IMG/VR virus record: IMGVR_UViG_3300020057_000070
Location: 1-41,005 of that record
Strand: one strand, 5' to 3'
DNA: 41,005 nucleotides
DNA from: a virus
Positions 21,759 to 28,576 of the stretch are shown here, one piece after another (the first letter of the stretch is position 1; every line of letters starts with the position of its first letter). A model generated the notes under the pieces. The model did not search any database and had not been told where the DNA came from. It worked only from the letters and a program-made list of their open reading frames with translations. A program made the position numbers and the translations under genes.

Positions 21759-22142
21759 TCAGATGCTCCAGCTGAGAGACGTGAGCGTGACGACCTGTGC
21801 CGACGTGATCGAGACGGAGTCGAGCGTGACGTCACCGCCGCCACCCGTCACGGTCACGGTTCCCTCAATGATGTTGCTGCCGCCGACCATGCGGAAATGC
21901 GCCGCCGTGCCCGTTGCGTCGGCGCTCGCGTCCTGCCAGGTCCCGGCCTTGGCCTTGGTGCCGCCGGACGCGGCCGCGAATGCATCAGCCGGTGCGGTGA
22001 TCGTCGCCAGCACCGTCCCGGTCGCCGTGTTCCCGGCGCCAGGTGCGGAGCCACTGCGGATCTCCAGCGTGCCAGAGTTGAAGGCGCTGTCGAATCCGTC
22101 GAGCGCCGTGTTTTTGAACGTCGTGTTCGTCGTGTTGGCCAT
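21759..22142 (-). CDS. Phage tail-associated beta protein
   Basis: A 127-residue protein with the composition of a small virion beta-sandwich: Thr/Ala/Gly rich, 'ANTTNTTFKNTALDGFDSAF', then NSGTLEIRSGSAP, and a C-terminal strand series (VTLDSVSITSAQVVTLTSL). Similar small structural proteins occur beside tail fibres in other siphoviruses. ATG 22142 has GGAGGA nine bases upstream. Confidence 0.65.
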   Translation of the reverse strand: MANTTNTTFKNTALDGFDSAFNSGTLEIRSGSAPGAGNTATGTVLATITAPADAFAAASGGTKAKAGTWQDASADATGTAAHFRMVGGSNIIEGTVTVTGGGGDVTLDSVSITSAQVVTLTSLSWSI

Positions 22143-22159
22143 GTCCAGGGATCCTCCGA

Positions 22160-22354
22160 TCAGGAAAGACGTGCGCGAATGCGAGTCACGGCGCGGCCGT
22201 CGGCGCTGTACCCGTGGTCCAGGAGTTCGGTCTCGAGCGTGCGGAGTTCCTCGGCAGTGCCCGTCTCAATCTCCGACCAGATCTGGTCCTTCGAGAGCGT
22301 GGCGACGCGGGGAATGCGCCGGTCGGATGGGTCGAGCGTTCCAGTGCCTCTCAC
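22160..22354 (-). CDS. Small hypothetical protein
   Basis: A 64-residue protein, not recognised, mainly helical (ATLSKDQIWSEIETGTAEEL). It begins with GTG 22354, preceded by GAGGAG six bases upstream. Confidence 0.5.
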   Translation of the reverse strand: MRGTGTLDPSDRRIPRVATLSKDQIWSEIETGTAEELRTLETELLDHGYSADGRAVTRIRARLS

Positions 22355-22367
22355 GTTGGTCTCCTCA

Positions 22368-23123
22368 TTAGGGTTGAACGACGCCCCCGCGCGTGGCGGG
22401 GCCTCTGGTGAACGATTCCAGATCCAGGCGCCGGTCGTAGGTCCGGCGATCCGATTGGCCGAGCGCGTACCGAACGGCGAGGATCGCCTTGCTGCGCGCC
22501 GAGGCGACCGCCCCGGGCGACAGGTGGAGCTTGTCCGAGAGCGTGCCTAACGATTCCTCTCCCGACAAGAGCGAGTCCAGCACCAGCCGCGCCGTCGCAC
22601 GTCGGCCGCCGAGCGGGTCAGGCAGGTGGCGCCGCAGGAACACGCGCAGCGCGCGCCAGTCGCCCGGCGTGAGTCGCCGCCCGTGGTGCTCCTGGACCCA
22701 CGGATTCACGGCTGGTGCCGCGCCCCCGCGCTCCGTACGTACCGCCCTGAGATAGCGCGAGTCCCCGGTCAGTCCGCACACGCGGTCCCCGACCTGCGCC
22801 GACTCGCCCATCCCCTGAGCACGGTTGTACGCCGTGCGCGCTGGCACCCCCGCTCGCAACTGCTCCACGACCGAGAGTGCCACCGTCATGGTCAGATCAT
22901 GCACTTCTTCCGCCGCCAGCGGGTAATCCCGCGGCGTACGGCGCTGGATCTGCCGCACGGCCTGCCCGATCCAGTCCCACCGTAACGTCGACCAGTCGGA
23001 CCCCTCTGCGTTAGGCGGCGCAAAGCTACGACGGGCCTCTATGCCAGTCGGGAATCTCCCGGCTGGCGTGAGCACTTCCTCCCTCTCGGGAGCCGCAGGC
23101 GGTATCCGTGATCGGCGATCCAT
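22368..23123 (-). CDS. Possible sigma-factor-like regulator in the lysis/fibre region
   Basis: A 251-residue protein. The last ~80 residues read 'DWRALRVFLRRHLPDPLGGR', ARLVLDSLLSGEESL, then 'GTLSDKLHLSPGAVASARSK' and AILAVRYAL, which resembles a sigma region-4-like helix-turn-helix ('LSxxLxxSxGxVxxAR'). The N-terminal part (IQRRTPRDYPLAAEEVHDLT) is helical. It could be a late or accessory transcription regulator; the similarity is by eye only. Confidence 0.5.
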   Translation of the reverse strand: MDRRSRIPPAAPEREEVLTPAGRFPTGIEARRSFAPPNAEGSDWSTLRWDWIGQAVRQIQRRTPRDYPLAAEEVHDLTMTVALSVVEQLRAGVPARTAYNRAQGMGESAQVGDRVCGLTGDSRYLRAVRTERGGAAPAVNPWVQEHHGRRLTPGDWRALRVFLRRHLPDPLGGRRATARLVLDSLLSGEESLGTLSDKLHLSPGAVASARSKAILAVRYALGQSDRRTYDRRLDLESFTRGPATRGGVVQP

Positions 23124-23515
23124 CACGCGACCGACTCCCCGCGCCACGAGGGCGGACGCGGCAGCGGCGTGTGCGTGTCCCAGTGGTTGTCGATCAGGGG
23201 GAGCGTTCGGCGAATCCCCCTCGCCCTGAGCAGCGGGGCGCAGCGCGAGGGCGCATCGTCCGACACGCGCCGCGCCGTCACCGCCGTCAGCGACGTGGCT
23301 GCCACCAGCAGCACACTGCGCCCAAGCCGCAGCGTGCCATCGGCCATCGTCGCCAACGCGCACCACGTCGCCGTGTCCCCTGCCGCGCGCAGGTCCCGGT
23401 TCCCCAGAATCTCCAGCCCGGCTGTCGCAGGCGGTGCGGTGTCGCGGGACAGCCCCCATGCGACCAGGAGCAGGATGCTCAGCGTGAAGGCCGCCGAGAA
23501 CAGCATTCGTCTCAT
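23123..23515 (-). CDS. Membrane-anchored protein, paralogue of the gene before it
   Basis: A 130-residue protein. Residues about 4-23 (MLFSAAFTLSILLLVAWGL) form a signal anchor. The rest carries 'WCALATMADGTLRLGRSVLL' and CAPLLRARGI with two Cys about 47 residues apart. The same pattern (LCASVLVDGVLHLG ... CDPIWRANGL) appears in the 229-residue protein upstream, so the two are paralogues. Start overlaps that gene's stop (ATGA). Probably acts at the cell envelope. Confidence 0.6.
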   Translation of the reverse strand: MRRMLFSAAFTLSILLLVAWGLSRDTAPPATAGLEILGNRDLRAAGDTATWCALATMADGTLRLGRSVLLVAATSLTAVTARRVSDDAPSRCAPLLRARGIRRTLPLIDNHWDTHTPLPRPPSWRGESVA

Positions 23516-24201
23516 GGGAGCACCGCCTCCGCCACGGGCAGGGCGACCGGGCGTTCCACCAGGATCACGACGAGGGACGACCAGACGACGGGCCAGACGG
23601 GGGTGGCCCGGCGCAGCTCCAGCCCGTTCGCCCGCCAGATCGGATCACACAGCGCACGCAACCCCGACGCCTCGCGCTCCGGTCGTGCGACAAACGTCAC
23701 CGAGTCTTGCGAGACGATCGAAGCAGAGACCGCCCGATCGCCGAGGTGCAGCACACCATCCACCAGGACGGATGCACAGAGCGTCCCGGCCCCGTTGGCC
23801 AGCGCCCCGGTGCTGCCGCTCGGCCACAGCGCACTCGTCGTGTAGTCGAACTCGATCGCGATGCTGTCCGGCGCCCCTGGCGGCGGCAGGAGGCTCGAAT
23901 CCCGGGGGGGCGGCATCCACACCGTGTCCGGCGGCATCGGCACGAAGGTCGTGTCGAAGTAGACCACCCGCACGGTGTCCGGCTTGACCGGCGTGCACCG
24001 CGCGCGCGCGACGTCGACAATCCGCTCGCGGCTGCGGCGCTGCGAGGGGTACAGCTCGGCGCCGGGGAGCTGGAGCCGCGCGAGCGTGTCGGCGTTGGCC
24101 ACGATCGCGGCCACGCAGATGCTGTCCGGCGCCTGCGCCGCGAGCGGCGCCGTGCCGAGGAGGAGCGCCGCGAGCGCCCCCAGGGGTGTGCAGCGTCTCA
24201 T
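23512..24201 (-). CDS. Secreted envelope protein in the lysis region
   Basis: A 229-residue protein. A cleavable signal peptide (MRRCTPLGALAALLLGTAPL then AAQ) is followed by a periplasmic domain with Pro-rich linkers and a C-terminal hydrophobic segment (PVWPVVWSSLVVILVER). An N-terminal signal plus a C-terminal membrane segment recalls unimolecular spanins, but there is no lipobox Cys, so this is only an analogy. It shares a Cys-containing module with the 130-residue neighbour. ATG 24201 overlaps the upstream stub's TGA. Confidence 0.6.
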   Translation of the reverse strand: MRRCTPLGALAALLLGTAPLAAQAPDSICVAAIVANADTLARLQLPGAELYPSQRRSRERIVDVARARCTPVKPDTVRVVYFDTTFVPMPPDTVWMPPPRDSSLLPPPGAPDSIAIEFDYTTSALWPSGSTGALANGAGTLCASVLVDGVLHLGDRAVSASIVSQDSVTFVARPEREASGLRALCDPIWRANGLELRRATPVWPVVWSSLVVILVERPVALPVAEAVLP

Positions 24202-24332
24202 GGGCTCGTCTCTCCGGCCGGTGTCCCGGCCCAAGCGATGATCGCCTCGACGAATCGCCCGCGGTTCTGGCCGGCCTCGCGGACCGGCAGCAGCAAGCGC
24301 GCCGCGGCGAGGACCTGATGCGTGGAGGTCAT
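24198..24332 (-). pseudogene. Truncated endolysin-like stub (44 residues)
   Basis: A 44-residue frame: 'TSTHQVLAAARLLLPVREAG' then QNRGRFVEAIIAWAGTPAGE. This resembles the opening of CHAP/TIGR02594-type phage endolysins, which typically read 'ARxxLGVREAGGxNRGPxVExYLxxxGxPAGxPWCAAFV'. The frame stops exactly before the expected catalytic PWC segment, and I found no continuation in any frame. It overlaps both neighbours by four bases, so it may still be translated. It may be the remnant of a lost lysis gene. Confidence 0.5.
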
Positions 24333-24658
24333 GGGCGCCCGACCCGCTCACGGCACTTGAGCTGCGCGTACACCTCACTGCTCTTTGTGCCGAGGCACTG
24401 CGAGATGATGAGCAACCTCAGATCGCTCTGGATCTCGCGTTTGTCGTCGGCCGCCTGCGCAGTCAGGACCTGCAGCTGTTGGTCCTGTCGAGCGTCGGTC
24501 GCCATCTGCCCCTCGTTGGATGCCTTGATCTGGGTCGACAGCTGCGCGATCTGTTCCTTCGGCGAGACGACGAGGTAGCCCGCCGTGAGGAGGATCGCAG
24601 CCGCTGCGGCGAGCTCCTTGGCGTACTGTAGCACGAGGGTTCGTCCGGGCAGAGTCAT
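24329..24658 (-). CDS. Membrane protein with coiled coil (holin/spanin-like topology)
   Basis: A 109-residue protein. A hydrophobic segment (residues about 17-32, LAAAAAILLTAGYLVV) near the N-terminus is followed by a helical periplasmic part (EQIAQLSTQIKASNEGQMAT ... AADDKREIQSDLRLL). This is the topology of i-spanins and of some small tail-region membrane proteins. It directly follows the tail-tip gene (TAATG overlap), the usual place of lysis genes. Function not proven. Confidence 0.6.
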   Translation of the reverse strand: MTLPGRTLVLQYAKELAAAAAILLTAGYLVVSPKEQIAQLSTQIKASNEGQMATDARQDQQLQVLTAQAADDKREIQSDLRLLIISQCLGTKSSEVYAQLKCRERVGRP

Positions 24659-26472
24659 TAGGCGGAGGCGGCGAGGGTTGTCGTGAGCGTGCGCGTGGTC
24701 CGCTCCAGCACGAGGGATGTGCCAAGCGGGTTGAGATGGTCGCGGCTGATTTCGGTGAGGCGGGAGCTGGTCGCGATCCCGAGCTCGGTGTCGGTCATGT
24801 TGAGCGTGGCCCCGAGCGTGAACGCGTCGTAGGGCCACTCCTCCGGCGACCAGCGTGCGAGGTCCGCGACCGTGAGGGTGTAGCTGGTCGGCTCGAACGC
24901 ATTGTCCTCGAGGTACACGAGCGCGCGGCGAAAGACGTTCGCGGGACCGCTCCCGAGGGTCCACGGCGCTTGCGCGGCACCAACGGTGATCTGTGCCGAG
25001 TCGACGTAACAGTCGATCGCCGACGAGGTGGCCGGCAGCACCTGGATGTAGAGCCCCGTCGAGGAGGAGCCCACATTGATGCCGGTGAACGAGACGCTGT
25101 TCCACCCCGTTGCCGTCGCGGTCTGCGTATCGAAAATCGTGCCCGCCTGATTCCGGAGCGTGACCGTGAGGTTGACGCCGACCGTTACCTTGTAGATGTC
25201 GATCTGGGCGCTATACGTGGTCCCGCGCCCAAACAGCACGTTCGCCGTATCCGAGCGGAAGCTGTGCGCCGTCGTCGTCCCCTGGAATCGGCACGAGAAG
25301 GTACCGCGCCGGATGTACGTGAGGTTCGTGTTCTGTGTGTAGGTGCCACCTGATCCCTGCCAGCCGATCGGCGGCGCCGAGGTCGAGCCGGGCCAACGCG
25401 ACATATAGGGATTGTCGACGATGTTGGTGGCCCCCCCCGCCCCATCCGCGACGATCGCGACCTTGGTGCTGGAGGCGAGGGGATAATCCAGCTTCGCCAT
25501 TCCGGTGCCCCCACTGTCCACCACGACCCGGCACCACTCATTCACCGCAAATCCCGCCGCGCTGGCAACGGTCACCGTCGAGGTGCCCGCGACCGACGCA
25601 GTGATCAGCGTGCGCGTGCCGCCGTCGTTCTCCAGATACAGACCGTTGAGCTGGTCGTCGAACACGAGCGCCTTGGCGCCAGTCTCCGCCTGCCGGATCT
25701 CGATGTCAGAGCCGCCGATACTCGTCACGCGCCAGTAGGCGTATTCGATCGAGGACCCGTCGCTCCCCCGCGGGTATACCCGGTTCGCCATCGTCTCGCG
25801 CGTGCGCGTGCGAGCGCTGGTGAGGATGTTCTTCGTGGTGCGGACATCCGCCATCGTCGCCCCCGCGCCGATCGTGGCCGGGATGTCGATGTAGTAGCCC
25901 GTGGTCCCATTCCGTCGCACGGTCAGCTCGGCCGGGTCGCCGGCCGAATCCAGCGACGTGATCAGGTCGCGGAGCACGCGGAGTGGCGTGGCGTCGCTCG
26001 TGCTGAACGAGACCGCCGTGGTCGGGGTGATCGTGCCGCGCGCCCACCAGCCCGGCAGATACGCCAGCACACCGTCCACGACCGTCTCCGCGGTCTTGCC
26101 GTCGTACGTCACCGAGGTGGAGAGCAGCCCGCTCGCCGTCGTGGCGACCAGCGCGAGGTCCCGCAGCTCATAGACGACGCTGCGGCACAGCACGCTATAG
26201 CGGCCGCCATCACGCCCAGACTGATCCACGAGATCGTGGATGCGCCACTCGTCGAACGATTCGTCGTCGTACGTCAGGCGCAGCACGCGGCCCAGCGCGA
26301 GCGCAGCGGCCGCGTTCGACGCTTTGGGGATCGTCAGAGAGAGCGAGTCCTCGCGCGTGATCCGCTCCGTGGACGACAGCGACGAGCAGTCCTGGAGGGC
26401 GAGCACCGCCTGGCGCACGCCGCTGGCGCACTGGTAGGTCGACCAGACCTCGCAGCGTCGGAGCGCCGGCAT
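24658..26472 (-). CDS. Tail tip / baseplate hub protein
   Basis: A 604-residue protein. The first part ('RVLRLTYDDESFDEWRIHDL', 'TVVDGVLAYLPGWWARGTIT', 'LRDLITSLDSAGDPAELTVR') has the character of siphovirus tail-associated baseplate proteins of the gp44/Tal-hub type. The middle holds a carbohydrate-binding-like beta segment ('WQGSGGTYTQNTNLTYIRRG', VDSAQITVGA). No peptidase domain is seen. It follows the 426-residue fibre-like gene with TGATG overlap. Confidence 0.7.
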   Translation of the reverse strand: MPALRRCEVWSTYQCASGVRQAVLALQDCSSLSSTERITREDSLSLTIPKASNAAAALALGRVLRLTYDDESFDEWRIHDLVDQSGRDGGRYSVLCRSVVYELRDLALVATTASGLLSTSVTYDGKTAETVVDGVLAYLPGWWARGTITPTTAVSFSTSDATPLRVLRDLITSLDSAGDPAELTVRRNGTTGYYIDIPATIGAGATMADVRTTKNILTSARTRTRETMANRVYPRGSDGSSIEYAYWRVTSIGGSDIEIRQAETGAKALVFDDQLNGLYLENDGGTRTLITASVAGTSTVTVASAAGFAVNEWCRVVVDSGGTGMAKLDYPLASSTKVAIVADGAGGATNIVDNPYMSRWPGSTSAPPIGWQGSGGTYTQNTNLTYIRRGTFSCRFQGTTTAHSFRSDTANVLFGRGTTYSAQIDIYKVTVGVNLTVTLRNQAGTIFDTQTATATGWNSVSFTGINVGSSSTGLYIQVLPATSSAIDCYVDSAQITVGAAQAPWTLGSGPANVFRRALVYLEDNAFEPTSYTLTVADLARWSPEEWPYDAFTLGATLNMTDTELGIATSSRLTEISRDHLNPLGTSLVLERTTRTLTTTLAASA

Positions 26473-27752
26473 CAGACGTTGAGCCCGCGCATCTCGGCGA
26501 GCGTGCGCGCGCCGGGTGCGATGATGAGTTTTCGGATCCCGCTGTTCAGCGAGGAGGTGTCGTCCGTCGGCGGCGCGCTCCCGGTCCCGAACCACAGGCT
26601 GTTCGCAAACCAAACCGCGAACCCGGTCCCAGCCGTCGTCGAGGCGCTGAACCCCGAGCCCGTATCGATTCGGCCGGCCGGTGCCGTGGTGAGCGCCGTG
26701 AATTGCGCGGCAAATTCGAGGACGGACGTGGTGGGCATCGCGACATCAACCGTCTGCGTCACATTCGCCCCATCCGTGACCGAAATCCGCAGCAAGTTGC
26801 CAAACCTCCTCACGTCCACGGCGCCGGGGCCTCCACCCGTCCCGAGCCAAAACAGGGGGGCGTTGATCCCGGCGTAGTTCACGGTTCGGCAGTACACCGT
26901 GAGTGTCTGCGGCGCGAACGCGATCGCCGACGTGAGGATGTCCTTCCTGCGCGCGACCGTGGCCCCCAAGGTCTTGATGTATGCGGTCGGCGTCCCGAAA
27001 TTCTCGACCTGCACACCACCCGCGTAGAGGCTCCCTGTGGTCGCGTTCGCGAGTGCGACGCTCGCGCCCGGGTACAGGCTCAAGACGTTGGTGTTGGCCG
27101 CGGTCAGGGACGCCGCAGTCTGGAACAGCAGGCGGTAGACACCGCCGTAGCAGGGCACGGCGCCCACAAACGTGCCGGTCGTCATCGTCACGACCGGGAC
27201 ATCCCCACTCCACGTGACCGCACAGAGGAGACGATCCGCCGTCGCTGTCGTGTCCTGCAGCCGGAGCGCGGACGTGGCCGAAGACCCCTTGCGGACGAAG
27301 AGCGACACCGCCTTGACGCCGTTCCCGGTGAACGTGATCACCTGTTGGTACCCTTCGACGGCGCCCGCTGCGTCGTCGCCTATCAGGTCCAGTACGAGGT
27401 CCCCGCAACGGAACGCCGCCGCCGTCCGCGTGGGGGTCCCGGCGGCGGACCACGCCGTGCCGAAATCCTCACTCCGGAGGCACAGGTTGGTGCTCGCCGC
27501 CTGGAGGTCGAGCGTGGGCTCCCATACCCCGTCCTCGCTGTTGTACACCGAGGACCAGGCGTACTGTTCGTGCGCGATCGTCGAGACCCTACCCACAGAG
27601 TCAAACACGGTCCGGCCCGAAGCGCGGACCAGCGCCAGGGTCTGCCCCGTCGTCAGCACGGGGGACAGGTCGTCCACGCCGAGCGCGAACAAGAGCCCGG
27701 ATGCGCGTTCTCGCGTGCGCCGGAAGGCGCGGGAGGGGAACAGCTGCGCCAT
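26472..27752 (-). CDS. Phage tip protein with carbohydrate-binding/head-spike-fibre-like domain
   Basis: A 426-residue protein. Residues about 85-270 contain 'NLCLRSEDFGTAWSAAGTPT', 'GVKAVSLFVRKGSSATSALR' and SLYAGGVQVENFGTPTAYIKT, which match the beta-sandwich region often annotated as phage head spike fibre or LamG-like. The second half repeats a similar beta pattern and ends in 'IIAPGARTLAEMRGLN'. ATG 27752 overlaps the TAA of the previous gene. It probably contacts host glycans. Confidence 0.7.
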   Translation of the reverse strand: MAQLFPSRAFRRTRERASGLLFALGVDDLSPVLTTGQTLALVRASGRTVFDSVGRVSTIAHEQYAWSSVYNSEDGVWEPTLDLQAASTNLCLRSEDFGTAWSAAGTPTRTAAAFRCGDLVLDLIGDDAAGAVEGYQQVITFTGNGVKAVSLFVRKGSSATSALRLQDTTATADRLLCAVTWSGDVPVVTMTTGTFVGAVPCYGGVYRLLFQTAASLTAANTNVLSLYPGASVALANATTGSLYAGGVQVENFGTPTAYIKTLGATVARRKDILTSAIAFAPQTLTVYCRTVNYAGINAPLFWLGTGGGPGAVDVRRFGNLLRISVTDGANVTQTVDVAMPTTSVLEFAAQFTALTTAPAGRIDTGSGFSASTTAGTGFAVWFANSLWFGTGSAPPTDDTSSLNSGIRKLIIAPGARTLAEMRGLNV

Positions 27753-28576
27753 TACAGCCACCTCCGCACACCCAGCCACGTGGCGCTCGGCGTGCCGCTC
27801 GACGCGGTCACCTGCAACTGCGGATAGGAGTCGTTCAGCGGGTCGCCGTCCATCGGGTCCACCGCGAAGAACTCGCCGGTGGTAAGCCAGCTGATGGCGT
27901 TCGTTGTCACGCCACTCGACGTCATGGTGATCGCCTGCCGGTTAAGATCCACCTCGAGGTAATCGGTGCCGGCCGTGAGCGTGCCGGTGAACGCCATCGC
28001 CTGCACCGTCACGCCCGCCGCGTTGAGGTAGGTGAGCGTGGGATTCACGACATTAGCGCTCCAGGACGGCGCCGTGATCCGCACGAGGCCGCCGCTCGGC
28101 GCGGTGCCCAGCGGGACCTGCGACGCCGCGGCGTTGAACCCGATGACCTGCCCGGTCACGTCGTACCACGTCGGATCCGGGCAGAGGATCGTGAGCGTCG
28201 CGTCCGACACGACCGCATCCACCGGATGCTGGCGCGTCGTCACCTCGCACGCGGTGCACACGCCGTCGATCTGACGCGGCACGGTGACATCATCGTCGAC
28301 CACCAGCTTGATCAGCGCCCGGTAGGCGAGCCCCTTCAGGCGGTCCTCGGTCGTGGCGCGCGCCGAGATCGACGCCCCCGATGGCGCCACCGAGCACACG
28401 ATCGACACGGTGCGCGGACTCATGGAGGGATCCGCGGTCAGCACCACGCCCTGCCGCCCGGGCAAGGCGAGCGTCGGGTACTCGCGCGAGGGCGCCGCGG
28501 TGTAGCTGTTGATCCGCTGCACCCACACCCCGATCGAGTCGAGCGGCGTCTCATTGAGGTAGACCGCCCACGTCAT
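27752..28576 (-). CDS. Distal tail (Dit-like) protein
   Basis: A 274-residue protein. The N-terminal ~150 residues ('GVWVQRINSYTAAPSREYPT', 'PGRQGVVLTADPSMSPRTVS', 'RLKGLAYRALIKLVVDDD') follow the pattern of the siphovirus distal tail protein, with a second beta domain after. It sits directly after the tape measure, where Dit is expected, with a four-base overlap. Confidence 0.75.
   Translation of the reverse strand: MTWAVYLNETPLDSIGVWVQRINSYTAAPSREYPTLALPGRQGVVLTADPSMSPRTVSIVCSVAPSGASISARATTEDRLKGLAYRALIKLVVDDDVTVPRQIDGVCTACEVTTRQHPVDAVVSDATLTILCPDPTWYDVTGQVIGFNAAASQVPLGTAPSGGLVRITAPSWSANVVNPTLTYLNAAGVTVQAMAFTGTLTAGTDYLEVDLNRQAITMTSSGVTTNAISWLTTGEFFAVDPMDGDPLNDSYPQLQVTASSGTPSATWLGVRRWL

Noticed and set aside
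23512-24201. A unimolecular spanin
   Set aside because: The topology is suggestive, but the signal peptide ends AAQ without a lipobox Cys, so the assignment was not made.
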